From assembly GCA_965206395.1 (NCBI GenBank), contig CBDBJK010000037.1, forward strand, positions 248,001 to 312,000: DNA of 64,000 nt. The letters run 5' to 3'. Source of the stretch: CBDBJK01 sp965206395 (lineage in GTDB: Bacteria; Chloroflexota; Dehalococcoidia; Lucifugimonadales; CATOSD01). The first letter of the stretch is position 1. Each line of letters begins with the position of its first letter. Below the pieces are notes generated by a model. It searched no databases. It was not told the origin of the DNA and was given only the letters and a program-made list of their open reading frames with translations. Below, piece by piece: positions 35,229 to 45,047 of the stretch. Position numbers and translations under genes: made by a program.

Positions 35229-35747
35229 ATGGTAACGCCATCGCTGGTCTTTTTCTACATCGCGGGAGCGCTCACTTTAGGGGGCGCTCTTGGTGTAGTA
35301 ATGACGCGCAATATCGTCTATGCGGCGTTCGCGTTGCTTGCGGCGCTCATTGGCGTGGCGGGCCTGTTCCTGCTGGCGTTCGCCGAATTTCTCGCTCTGG
35401 TGCAGATTCTCATCTACGGTGGGGCCATCGTTATCGTTATCCTGTTCGCGCTGATGCTCACCCGCATCCAGGATTTCGAGCATCTGACCGACAATCGGCA
35501 GTGGCCTATCGCGGCAATCGCTGCGACAGCCGTGTTCGGCCTTCTCGCCGCCGCAATCGTGACCACCAACGTCCGCACACTTGTCGGCGATGATGGACAA
35601 CCTGCGAGGCAACACGTCAGTTTCGAGGCGCTTGGCGATACTCTGTTTACTCAATGGGCCGTTCCCTTTGAGGTCGCCTCCCTCGTGCTGCTCGTGGCGC
35701 TCATAGGGGCCGTGATTCTAGTTCGCAGCAACGGAGGGCAGGATTGA
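35229..35747 (+). CDS. nuoJ: NADH-quinone oxidoreductase subunit J
   Basis: The 172-residue membrane subunit has five TM helices. ALTLGGALGVVMTRNIVYAAFALLAALIGVAG and EFLALVQILIYGGAIVIVILFALML are typical NuoJ segments, and EVASLVLLVALIGAVILVR closes the protein. It starts 7 bp after nuoI, with AGGAGG overlapping the nuoI stop as ribosome site. The stop overlaps nuoK. Confidence 0.94.
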   Translation: MVTPSLVFFYIAGALTLGGALGVVMTRNIVYAAFALLAALIGVAGLFLLAFAEFLALVQILIYGGAIVIVILFALMLTRIQDFEHLTDNRQWPIAAIAATAVFGLLAAAIVTTNVRTLVGDDGQPARQHVSFEALGDTLFTQWAVPFEVASLVLLVALIGAVILVRSNGGQD

Positions 35748-36061
35748 TAGAGCTTGCCCACTTCCAGGTATTAAGCGCGGCGCTGTTCGCCATCGGGCTA
35801 TACGGCGTGCTTGCGAGAAGAAGCGCCGTGCTCATTCTAATGTCCATCGAACTGATGCTGAACGCCGTCAACATCAACCTGATCGGCTTCGCGGCCTTCG
35901 GGGACTTCGAAGAGCCGCAGAGGACGCTGGGGCAGGTCATCGTCATATTCGTCATAACCATCGCTGCCGCCGAGCTTGCGCTTGCCATCGCTATCATCTT
36001 GCGCCTGTACAGGAACCGCTCTTCGGTCAACGTTGACGAGATAGACCTGATGAAGTGGTGA
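35744..36061 (+). CDS. nuoK: NADH-quinone oxidoreductase subunit K
   Basis: A 105-residue three-helix subunit related to Mrp antiporter subunits. Typical are ALFAIGLYGVLARRSAVLILMSIELMLNAVNINLIGF with the buried Glu of helix II, and VIFVITIAAAELALAIAIIL with the Glu of helix III. Start is a TTG overlapping the nuoJ stop (TTGA). Instead of nuoL, a repeat and a DUF559 gene follow. Confidence 0.94.
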   Translation: MIELAHFQVLSAALFAIGLYGVLARRSAVLILMSIELMLNAVNINLIGFAAFGDFEEPQRTLGQVIVIFVITIAAAELALAIAIILRLYRNRSSVNVDEIDLMKW

Positions 36062-36062
36062 T

Positions 36063-36115
36063 CCTTCCGCGGAAGGACCCCCTCACCTTAGTCCTCTCCC
36101 GCAAGGGGAGAGGAG
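36063..36115. repeat. CCCTCACC/CCTCTCCC repeat, outer copy after nuoK
   Basis: A perfect 14-bp palindrome CCTTCCGCGGAAGG (36063-36076) is followed by CCCCTCACCTTAGTCCTCTC and the hairpin CTCTCCCGCAAGGGGAGAG to 36115. It is inverted relative to the copy at 36231-36267. The ~110 bp between the two copies contain nothing I recognise. Confidence 0.7.
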
Positions 36116-36230
36116 ACATCGCGGGTACCTCCTGACGCATAATAGAGGTGAGCAAGCGAGTAAGGCTGTGAAAAGGAATCTGAAAACTGGTTAGATGGCA
36201 TAGATTAGCGTTGTGATGAAATCGGCGTGT

Positions 36231-36668
36231 CCCTTCTCCCCTTGCGGGAAAAGGCTAGGATGAGGGGTATGGACGCTACCTCCAGAAGCAGGCAACTCAG
36301 AAAACAATCAACGGATGTCGAGCGTAAACTCTGGCGATATCTCAGGAACCGGAACTTCAATGAATTCAAGTTCCGCCGTCAGCAGCCGTTAGGTTCATTT
36401 ATTGTTGACTTCGTGTGTTTTGAGAGTAGCTTGATCGTTGAACTGGATGGCGGTCAGCACTCTGAACAGATAAAATACGATTCCGAACGCGATAAATGGT
36501 TAGAATCTCAAGGATTTCGTGTGCTGAGATTTTGGAACAATCAGGTGTTGGGGCAGATGGAGGCGGTCAGAGAGACTATCTGGGAGGCGTTGGAACACCC
36601 TCTCACCTTAATCCTCTCCTCCGACATTAGTGTCGGAGTCCGATGCGTCGGACCGTCGAGGGAGAGGA
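36231..36668 (+). mobile_element. Transposon-like unit: DUF559 gene bracketed by inverted repeats
   Basis: The left repeat (36231-36267, CCCTTCTCCCCTTGCGGGAA through GGATGAGGGG) and the right repeat (36597-36668, CCCTCTCACCTTAATCCTCT through GAGGGAGAGGA) are inverted copies of the same family. The right one is interrupted by a 35-bp double hairpin of the TCCGAC...GTCGGA type. The DUF559 gene starts inside the left repeat and ends beyond the right one. The same inverted pair without a gene is found at 54670-54751 and 62710-62808. Mobility is inferred, not shown. Confidence 0.55.
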
Positions 36669-36679
36669 AATACGTTTAG
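36260..36679 (+). CDS. DUF559 (Vsr-like endonuclease fold) protein
   Basis: A 139-residue DUF559 protein of the very-short-patch-repair/restriction-endonuclease-like fold. It reads SRQLRKQSTDVERKLWRYLRNR, FKFRRQQPLGSFIVDFVCF with the catalytic-type Asp, LIVELDGGQHSEQ with a Glu/Asp pair, and GFRVLRFWNNQVL. The last ~27 residues (HPLTLILSSDISVGVRC...) are translated repeat DNA. Start is ATG 36260 or 36269, both inside the left repeat. The biological role of DUF559 proteins is not established. The gene separates nuoK from nuoL on the same strand and must be co-transcribed with them. Confidence 0.82.
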   Translation: MRGMDATSRSRQLRKQSTDVERKLWRYLRNRNFNEFKFRRQQPLGSFIVDFVCFESSLIVELDGGQHSEQIKYDSERDKWLESQGFRVLRFWNNQVLGQMEAVRETIWEALEHPLTLILSSDISVGVRCVGPSRERKYV

Positions 36680-36696
36680 AGGACAGCACTGCTAAT

Positions 36697-38571
36697 ATGC
36701 CATTTGGCGACACAATAGGAATAAGTTGGGCATGGGTAATCCCGGCCCTCAGCGCATCCGCTTTCTTTATCGTCGCTATATTTGGAAAATACCTCCCCGG
36801 ACGAGGGGCATTCGTCTCCATTACCGCCATCTTCCTGGGATTCATTCTTTTCTGGTACGTGCTGAGCGATCTGCTCTCCAACGGCCCCGGCTCCTTTAGC
36901 ATCAACTGGCTGACAGTCGGCAACACGAACATCACCTGGGGCGTTACGATAGACCGCATCTCGGTGACGATGCTTGGCCTGGTAACCTTCGTCGCGCTTC
37001 TCGTTCAGCTCTACTCGCTCGAATACATGAAAGGAGACCCTCGCTTTGGCTGGTACTTCGCCGCCCACTCCCTGTTTGCAGCCGCGATGCTCGCGCTGGT
37101 GCTTGCCGATAACCTGCTGTTTCTGTACTTCGCCTGGGAGCTTGTCGGACTAGGCTCGTTCCTGCTGATAGGCTTCTGGTACGAACGACGCTCTGCGGCA
37201 GAGGCCGCGAAGAAGGCATTCATAACCACCCGCATCGGCGACGTTGGCCTGCTCATCGGCATCATCCTGCTCTTCAAAGCCACTGGCTCGTTTGAGATTT
37301 CGACACTCTTTCACATTGGTGAGCAAGGAGGCATAAATCAAGGCACGCTCAACGCCGCCATGATCTTGATATTCCTGGGAGCTATGGGCAAGTCGGCGCA
37401 GTTCCCGTTCCACGTCTGGCTTCCCGACGCGATGGAAGGCCCGACGCCGGTCAGCGCGCTCATACACGCCGCTACGATGGTCGCCGCAGGCGTCTACCTT
37501 GTGGCACGCATGATGCCTATGTTCGAGCTAACGCCCGTGGTGCTGCTCATAGTGGCGGTCGTCGGACTCATCACTTTTATATTCGCGGGCACGATGGCTT
37601 TGGTCATGAACGACTTGAAGCGAGTGCTGGCGTACTCCACCATCAGCCATTTGGGTCTGATGATGCTCTCACTTGGAGCGTTCGGAGTCGCGGCTGCGCT
37701 GTTCCATCTGGTAGCGCACGGAGTGTCAAAGGCGCTGCTGTTCCTGGGCGCTGGCAGCGTCATGCATAGCCTGCACGACGAGACCAACGTGTGGAAGATG
37801 GGAGGCCTGCGACACCGTATGCCGATAACGGCGGCGACTTTTGTCATCGGTGCGACATCGCTCGCCGGCATCGTGCCATTGAGTGGCTTCTTCAGCAAAG
37901 ACGAAGTGCTCCTTGCCGTCCTTGACCATCGCCACCCGGTATTCATCATCCTTGCGCTTGCGGCAGTCGTCCTGAGCGCCCTGTACATGGCCCGCGTGAC
38001 CTTCATTGTATTCTTCGGCAAACTCAAGACTGAAAACGAACACGCCCACGAGTCGCCCAGAATAATGACCGTGCCATTGATGCTGCTGGCCTTCTTCGCC
38101 ATGACCGTCGGCTTCCTGGCGTTCAACTGGACCGACGCCTATCGAGGATTCGGAGATTTCCTCGTAGGCGAGGGCGATTTCCATATAGAGTGGTGGCTTA
38201 CCATCGTTTCGCTGCTGCTGGCGTTGAGCGGCGTCCTTATCGGCTGGCTGGCCTACTCGAAGGGCAGCATATCGCATGACGCCATCGCCCAGCGATTTTC
38301 TGCGCTGCATCGCCTAATCGTCAACAAATACTACGTCGATGAAGTCTACCAATGGGTCATCGACCACATGGTTATGGTATTCAGTAGATTCGTGGCGTTC
38401 TTTGACCGGGTGGTGGTCAACGACACGGGGGTCAACGGCTCTGCCTGGACGGTGATGCTTTCGGCGTTAAGGGTGCGTCTCATACAGACCGGACGCATGC
38501 CTAACTACGGCCTGGCGATGGTGCTCGGAGTGCTTGGCCTGGCGCTGATATGGTGGGTCGTGCAGACATGA
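36697..38571 (+). CDS. nuoL: NADH-quinone oxidoreductase subunit L
   Basis: A 624-residue antiporter-like subunit with about 16 TM helices, the distal proton pump of complex I. Key blocks: WGVTIDRISVTMLGLVTFVA, NLLFLYFAWELVGLGSFLLIGFW, KAFITTRIGDVGLLIG, GAMGKSAQFPFHVWLPDAMEGPTPVSALIHAATMV with the conserved Lys and His, LKRVLAYSTISHLGLMM, and the long C-terminal amphipathic helix region ending in VMLSALRVRLIQTGRMPNYG. The start at 36697 has no clear Shine-Dalgarno. ATGA overlap with the next gene. Confidence 0.95.
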   Translation: MPFGDTIGISWAWVIPALSASAFFIVAIFGKYLPGRGAFVSITAIFLGFILFWYVLSDLLSNGPGSFSINWLTVGNTNITWGVTIDRISVTMLGLVTFVALLVQLYSLEYMKGDPRFGWYFAAHSLFAAAMLALVLADNLLFLYFAWELVGLGSFLLIGFWYERRSAAEAAKKAFITTRIGDVGLLIGIILLFKATGSFEISTLFHIGEQGGINQGTLNAAMILIFLGAMGKSAQFPFHVWLPDAMEGPTPVSALIHAATMVAAGVYLVARMMPMFELTPVVLLIVAVVGLITFIFAGTMALVMNDLKRVLAYSTISHLGLMMLSLGAFGVAAALFHLVAHGVSKALLFLGAGSVMHSLHDETNVWKMGGLRHRMPITAATFVIGATSLAGIVPLSGFFSKDEVLLAVLDHRHPVFIILALAAVVLSALYMARVTFIVFFGKLKTENEHAHESPRIMTVPLMLLAFFAMTVGFLAFNWTDAYRGFGDFLVGEGDFHIEWWLTIVSLLLALSGVLIGWLAYSKGSISHDAIAQRFSALHRLIVNKYYVDEVYQWVIDHMVMVFSRFVAFFDRVVVNDTGVNGSAWTVMLSALRVRLIQTGRMPNYGLAMVLGVLGLALIWWVVQT

Positions 38572-39368
38572 TGAACTGGCATAACTCTTCGGACGATTCG
38601 CCATCTGTGATACTGCCCCAGCATCAGGTGCAAGAATACGTATCTGGTCAAGGGGTTGGCGACAAGCCTGCGGTGTCAGACCGTTTGATGATGATAATGA
38701 CACGCGAGGTCGTGGGCCATATTGCCGAGAATTATTCGACCAGGGAGGAAGAATATCCTATACCGGCTTTCCTTGGCAATCACCGGCTCTATGGCTTGAC
38801 ACACGAGCCTAGCCTGTCGATAGTTGAGGGGACGCTAGGCGCGCCAGTCGCGGTGGACGCCTTCGAGGTTGCCATAGCTATGGGCTGCAAGACTCTGTTT
38901 GCCTTTGGACTCTGCGGCGCGGTAGCCGAGGATGTGAGCGTCGGAGACATAGTTGTTCCGACAGAGGTAGTCCGAAAAGAAGGCACCTCCTATCACTACA
39001 CACCGGACAGCGCGAGCGCCGAACCGGACGATGCGCTGTTAGGCGCATTAATCAAATATCTGGAAACAGTTGACGGCCTGAAAGTCCACATCGGGAAGGC
39101 GGTGAGCACCGATGCCGTGTTCCGCCAGACATTGCGGACGGAAAGGGACTGGCGAGCCGATGGGATACTGGGTGTAGATATGGAAATGTCCGCACTGCTC
39201 ACCGTCACCCGGCATCGCGAAATACCAGCGGTCTGCCTGCTGGTCGCGTCCGACAAGCACGACCTGGACGGACGCACAAGCTGGCGTTGGGGCGGCGAAG
39301 ATTTTACGAGAGCGAGAAACTCAGCCATCGAGTTGTACGTTGACTTCGCAACCAGCTATGAAGAATGA
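38568..39368 (+). CDS. Nucleoside phosphorylase-like protein (PNP/UDP family)
   Basis: A 266-residue member of the purine/uridine phosphorylase superfamily. Matching blocks are SLSIVEGTLGAPVAVDAFEVAIAMGCKTLFAFGLCGAV, then VSVGDIVVPTEVVRKEGTSYHY, the active-site ILGVDMEMSALLTVTRHREIPAVCLLVASD and a C-terminal helix. It would split a nucleoside (or 5'-methylthioadenosine-like compound) with phosphate. It starts within the nuoL stop (ATGA) and precedes nuoM, so it is expressed with complex I although no functional link is known. Two tandem ATGs at 38568 and 38571 are possible starts. Confidence 0.82.
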   Translation: MMNWHNSSDDSPSVILPQHQVQEYVSGQGVGDKPAVSDRLMMIMTREVVGHIAENYSTREEEYPIPAFLGNHRLYGLTHEPSLSIVEGTLGAPVAVDAFEVAIAMGCKTLFAFGLCGAVAEDVSVGDIVVPTEVVRKEGTSYHYTPDSASAEPDDALLGALIKYLETVDGLKVHIGKAVSTDAVFRQTLRTERDWRADGILGVDMEMSALLTVTRHREIPAVCLLVASDKHDLDGRTSWRWGGEDFTRARNSAIELYVDFATSYEE

Positions 39369-39418
39369 CTAACATTGCCACTGTTATCCCACATTAGGAG
39401 CGACTGAAAACCCTATCT

Positions 39419-40945
39419 ATGGATACTTTCGACAGCTACGTACTATTCATAATAATCGTCCTGCCCCTGGTGGGAGCGGGACTTATCATGACGATACCAA
39501 GCTACCGCCCGCAGACCATAAGATGGACGGCAGCGGCGTTTGGTCTCGCGGCAATACTGCTGACATTCTATGTCTTTTTATTCTATGATTACAGCGAGGG
39601 CGGGTTTCAGTTCACACGAGCCTGGCAATGGCTGGAAATTCCCGGTCCCTGGCCCTTTGGAGACGAGGGCATTACGCTGACCCTCGGCATAGACGGCATC
39701 TCAGCCCCGATGATACTGCTCACCGGCATCGTCATGTTCACCGGCATCCTTGTTTCGTGGTCAATCAAGGACCGCAACAAAGACTTCTTTGTGCTGTACC
39801 TCCTGCTGCTGTCGGGCGTATTCGGAGTATTCGCCAGCCTGGATATGTTCTTCTTTTTCTTCTTCTACGAGCTTTCGGTGCTGCCAATGTACCTGCTCGT
39901 CGGCGTCTGGGGGAGCAGCAGCACGTTCCGCACCTTCGTGCGCACCAAAGAGTACAGCGCGATGAAGCTCATGATATACCTGGTGGCTGGCAGTGTGCTG
40001 ATCTGGATCGCCATCATAGCCATATTCGTCGAGGCAGGGTTGGGAACTTTCAACATCATGGAACTGCAGAACGCGACCTTCTCGCCTACGTTTCAGAAGG
40101 TGTTCTTCCCGTTCCTTGCCATCGGTTTCGGCGTGCTGGCGGGACTGTGGCCCTTTCACACGTGGTCTCCCGACGGTCACGTTGCCGCGCCGACTGCCGT
40201 GAGCATGGTACACGCGGGCGTACTGATGAAGCTGGGAGCCTTCGGCATCATACGCGTCGGGATGTTCCTGTTGCCGGAAGGAGCCGCTTTCTGGATGCCT
40301 GTGTTGGTGGCATTAGGCACGGTAAACGTCATCTACGGCGCTATCTCGGCTATGGGCCAGACCGACCTGAAGTACGTCATCGGCTACTCCAGCGTCAGCC
40401 ATATGGGATACGTGATAATGGGCATAGCGACGCTGCACCCTCTCGGCCTCGGCGGAGCGGTGATGCAGATGTTCTCGCACGGAATCATGACGGCCCTTTT
40501 CTTCGCCGTCGTCGGCGTCATCTACGAACGCACGCATACGCGAGACATCGCCGTGCTTGAAGGCCTCGCCAAGCGCATGGGGGTAACGGCAACCTTCTTC
40601 GTGATAGCAGGGCTTACCTCGCTCGGACTGCCGGGGCTTAGCGGCTTTGTCGCTGAGTTGCTGGTATTCCTAGGGCTGTTCCAGACCTATCCCGTGCTTG
40701 GGATACTGGGGATAATTGGTGCTGGCATAACGGCGGTGTATATCCTCAGGTTGCTCGTGAAGGTCTTCTTCGGGCCGCTAGGAGAGATGTGGCAAAACCA
40801 GACGGATTCAACGAAACTGGAGAGCTTTTCAGCAGCTGTGCTGGTCGGGTTCGTGCTACTGGTCGGACTCTTCCCGTTCCCATTCATTCGCGTGATAAAT
40901 ACTGGGGTTGCCGAGATGCTCAGTCGCTTCCCAGGGACAGGTTAG
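39419..40945 (+). CDS. nuoM: NADH-quinone oxidoreductase subunit M
   Basis: A 508-residue antiporter-like subunit with 14 predicted TM helices. Typical blocks: LTLGIDGISAPMILLTGIVM, MFFFFFFYELSVLPMYLLVGVWG with the conserved Glu, YLVAGSVLIW, FGVLAGLWPFHTWSPDGHVAAPTAVSMVHAGVLMKLGAFG, LKYVIGYSSVSHMGYV and GLPGLSGFVAEL. It directly abuts nuoN (stop followed at once by ATG). Confidence 0.96.
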   Translation: MDTFDSYVLFIIIVLPLVGAGLIMTIPSYRPQTIRWTAAAFGLAAILLTFYVFLFYDYSEGGFQFTRAWQWLEIPGPWPFGDEGITLTLGIDGISAPMILLTGIVMFTGILVSWSIKDRNKDFFVLYLLLLSGVFGVFASLDMFFFFFFYELSVLPMYLLVGVWGSSSTFRTFVRTKEYSAMKLMIYLVAGSVLIWIAIIAIFVEAGLGTFNIMELQNATFSPTFQKVFFPFLAIGFGVLAGLWPFHTWSPDGHVAAPTAVSMVHAGVLMKLGAFGIIRVGMFLLPEGAAFWMPVLVALGTVNVIYGAISAMGQTDLKYVIGYSSVSHMGYVIMGIATLHPLGLGGAVMQMFSHGIMTALFFAVVGVIYERTHTRDIAVLEGLAKRMGVTATFFVIAGLTSLGLPGLSGFVAELLVFLGLFQTYPVLGILGIIGAGITAVYILRLLVKVFFGPLGEMWQNQTDSTKLESFSAAVLVGFVLLVGLFPFPFIRVINTGVAEMLSRFPGTG

Positions 40946-42464
<1,519 letters not shown>

Positions 42465-42542
42465 TTCCTTCCCTTTGGTTACACTTAAAGGCGTATGGTT
42501 TCAGGAAATTTTCAACCCAGGGCAGAGGCTTTCAGTCACACG

Positions 42543-42573
42543 GCTGAGATTCTTAGCTCCGTCCAGGATGACA
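42543..42573. repeat. Partial arm of the GAATCT...AATGAC repeat
   Basis: CTGAGATTCTTAGCTCCGTCCAGGATGAC is a degenerate copy of the inner repeat at 13121-13213. It lies in the 215 bp between nuoN and the PIG-L gene, where I see no gene. Confidence 0.4.
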
Positions 42574-42679
42574 CTTCCTCTGGCAACCCCTTCCAAGAAG
42601 AATTGCCCTTCAATCTTTGTTGCGAAGCTCCGGCTTCGTGTTGCGTGAATTCAGAAAACACCAAGGAGAAGATAAATCG

Positions 42680-43405
42680 ATGACTCAGGAGAACGAAAAC
42701 GGTTTCAGTCGTGGGATGGTCGTGGTAGCCCATGCGGACGATGCGGAATTTGGCTGTTCCGGCACCGTTGCCAAGCTGTGCAGCGAAGGCTGGGAGATGG
42801 TGTACGTGATGTGCACCGACGGCAGCAAGGGCAGCAGTGACCGCGAGGTATCCCAGGAGGAGCTTTCCCGTACACGCCGCCAGGAGCAAATTAACGCGGG
42901 AAAGGTGCTGGGTCTGAAGGACGTCGTGTTCCTCGACTACGAGGACAGTATGCTTCAGCCGACGCTGGATTTGCGCCGTGACATCGCGCGCGAGATACGC
43001 CGCTACCAGCCGGATGTCGTCATCTGCCAGTACCCGATGCGCACTCTCGATGGAGGATGGGGCGTCGGCCACCCTGACCACATGGCGGCAGGAGAGGCCG
43101 CGCTCGCAGCCGTGTTTCCCACGGCCCGCGACCACATGACGTTTCCAGAACTGCTTGAGGCAGGCTTCGAGCCGCACAAAGTAGCCGAGGTATGGATTAC
43201 CGGCCACCCGGAACCCGACCTGTGGGTGGACGTTACCAAACACATGGACATATCCATCAAAGCAATAATGTCACATGAATCCCAAGTGGGCGAGCGTGAT
43301 GAAAACGTGATGCGCGAGCGTATACACCAGTGGCACAGGCAGCGCGCTATCGGCAAGGGCATGCAGTACGCCGAGTCCTACAAGCGCATCACCTTCAGAA
43401 GATAG
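42680..43405 (+). CDS. PIG-L (LmbE-like) deacetylase
   Basis: A 241-residue zinc-dependent N-deacetylase of the GlcNAc-PI deacetylase/MshB/BshB family. The metal-site motif is VVVAHADDAEFGCSG (usual form PHPDDxE; the Pro is Ala here), with the second ligand region GVGHPDHMAAGEAAL and the MCTDGSKGSSD loop. It would deacetylate an N-acetylsugar such as a GlcNAc-inositol or GlcNAc-malate conjugate. No other thiol-cofactor gene is in the window, so the pathway is open. ATG 42680 is preceded by AAGGAGAAG. Confidence 0.88.
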   Translation: MTQENENGFSRGMVVVAHADDAEFGCSGTVAKLCSEGWEMVYVMCTDGSKGSSDREVSQEELSRTRRQEQINAGKVLGLKDVVFLDYEDSMLQPTLDLRRDIAREIRRYQPDVVICQYPMRTLDGGWGVGHPDHMAAGEAALAAVFPTARDHMTFPELLEAGFEPHKVAEVWITGHPEPDLWVDVTKHMDISIKAIMSHESQVGERDENVMRERIHQWHRQRAIGKGMQYAESYKRITFRR

Positions 43406-43491
43406 GTATAGTCTGTTCAGGCAAACGGGAGAAGTGCAAAACGGGTCGAGAGTAAGGCGCGGGGACTGAGTATTGAGACCTCGTAGCTAAA

Positions 43492-44760
43492 CTACCACAA
43501 CGCGGCCACTCCTGCCCAGAGTACGAACCCTGTTGTCACCTCCACTATTGCGGCAGCGGCTACCCCATTCATTGGAAGCTCCTCAACATCTATCGGAATG
43601 CGCAATACTCGCAATATGTGGGCTGAAACACGCGCCAGCAGCGCGGCACACACGAACAGGTAGAAATATGTCGACGTGGAGAAGGTAGTCCAGAACAGGA
43701 TTCCGACCCAGGGTCGGTCTCCTCTGAAGAGAATCGCATCCACGAGCGCTGGCACCTCCCACAGGATGGTGGGCAACACGAGGAAGATTGCGGTGGATAA
43801 TGTCAGGTCAAGAACTAGCAGCCCCAGAAGCCTGAGAATCGTAGCCTCCGCTCCACGCTGAAGCACCCAGCGAGTCTCCACTAGCGACACTCCATCGGCG
43901 AACATATTGAAGGCGATGAAACCGAGAACTTTGTAACCCTCTGAGTCAATCGCTACCAGGAAAGAACGGGCGGCATCCGTCTTTATCAAGCTCATGACGC
44001 CTATGACGACCAGCGAAGATAGCAACGCCTTTAGCGGATGGACTGGTAGCTGAAAGTCTCTGGTAGCCAGAAAGATGATGATAGCGCTACCGACGGCGAT
44101 GGCGCTGCCTATGCCGCTGACGGTGCCACCTATGATGCCTATGACGCTGACGATACCAATGCCGATGGCGCCACCACTGACAATGCCGTTGCCGCTGACG
44201 ATGCCGCTGCCACTGCCGATGCCGATGCCGATGCTTATGATGCTGACGACGGCGATGCCGATGCCGCCGTTGACGATACTGTTGACGCTGCCGATGCCGA
44301 TGACGATGCCGAAGACGATGGCGCTGGAACTTCTATTCGCCAAAACGTGGCCCAGCGCAATACCAAAAGCTATACTGAAGGCCATTGTAATGGCGAATAG
44401 CAATAGCTCTTCTGTAGTTCGACCTGTGCCATTCGCCAGGCTCAATACGCGAGCTAGGGCCAACATCGCTGGCGACAGCAAAAGCCCCTTCCAGATGCTT
44501 TGCTCGATGAGCGTTCCTCTGGCGCCGAACAGCTTATCAAATCCGCCCAGAAACCACTGGTTGGTTGCCCTGGCCCAGGCTGTGGCATTGCTTTCGGACA
44601 ACATCCTTCCCAGCGACTCTCTGTACCGTTCTCTCAGACCCTCGCCGCTAAAGACCGCCATTGCCCCTATAATCAACCCAACCAGTCCGGCCCAGGGTGC
44701 GAGGAGGCCCTTAATGTTCGTGCCAAATTCTGGCAGAAAGCTGCTGAAATCCATGCGCAT
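43492..44760 (-). CDS. Membrane protein with a Gly/Ile/Val repeat region
   Basis: This 422-residue integral membrane protein is not of a family I know. An amphipathic N-terminus (MRMDFSSFLPEFGTNIKG) leads to a TM helix, a soluble loop of ~70 residues, two TM helices, and then from about residue 143 to 230 a low-complexity stretch of GIG, SIVSG and GNGIVSG units that could form glycine-zipper helices. Several ordinary TM segments follow. The stretch is encoded by degenerate hexamers of GCCGATG type (44080-44320). It is a single minus-strand gene; its role is unknown. The repeat could vary in length between strains. Confidence 0.7.
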   Translation of the reverse strand: MRMDFSSFLPEFGTNIKGLLAPWAGLVGLIIGAMAVFSGEGLRERYRESLGRMLSESNATAWARATNQWFLGGFDKLFGARGTLIEQSIWKGLLLSPAMLALARVLSLANGTGRTTEELLLFAITMAFSIAFGIALGHVLANRSSSAIVFGIVIGIGSVNSIVNGGIGIAVVSIISIGIGIGSGSGIVSGNGIVSGGAIGIGIVSVIGIIGGTVSGIGSAIAVGSAIIIFLATRDFQLPVHPLKALLSSLVVIGVMSLIKTDAARSFLVAIDSEGYKVLGFIAFNMFADGVSLVETRWVLQRGAEATILRLLGLLVLDLTLSTAIFLVLPTILWEVPALVDAILFRGDRPWVGILFWTTFSTSTYFYLFVCAALLARVSAHILRVLRIPIDVEELPMNGVAAAAIVEVTTGFVLWAGVAALW

Positions 44761-44970
44761 ATCGTAGTCGATGGCGGTGGCTATCTCAACCTTGGGGTAA
44801 GGTATCGTGGGTTGCCGTGATTATGGACTTGTTTTGAGGAAGGATAGCGACAGCCCGCGCTACGTCCCTCGCATGACCCGCCGCCCGTCGCCAAGCTCCG
44901 AGCCTTCCAGATTTCTATGCGCGTCGTCCGAAAAGCCGGGGACTTCGCGATAAAAAGACTGTCTCATCGG
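44761..44970. other. Intergenic region without recognised gene
   Basis: About 210 bp upstream of the membrane protein gene (minus) and the alcohol dehydrogenase promoter (plus). I see no ORF with family likeness, no RNA gene and no terminator here. Confidence 0.4.
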
Positions 44971-44978
44971 ACGACTGA

Positions 44979-44987
44979 TGCTATAAT
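44979..44987 (+). promoter_or_regulatory. Extended -10 promoter of the iron alcohol dehydrogenase
   Basis: TGCTATAAT (TG-n-TATAAT) lies 60 bp before the GTG start at 45048. The -35 region is not recognisable, as usual for extended -10 promoters. Confidence 0.65.
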
Positions 44988-45047
44988 GCGCAACGGGATG
45001 GGCAACGAAATTTGCTATCGCCAATTAACTTTTGCTGAGGTATTGAA

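Noticed and set aside
42495..42683. Small plus-strand open frame between nuoN and the PIG-L gene
   Set aside because: It is built from repeat-like sequence, has no ribosome site and overlaps the real start of the deacetylase gene.
44080..44325. CRISPR array or VNTR locus
   Set aside because: The hexamers are degenerate, without spacers, and lie in frame inside a membrane protein gene.
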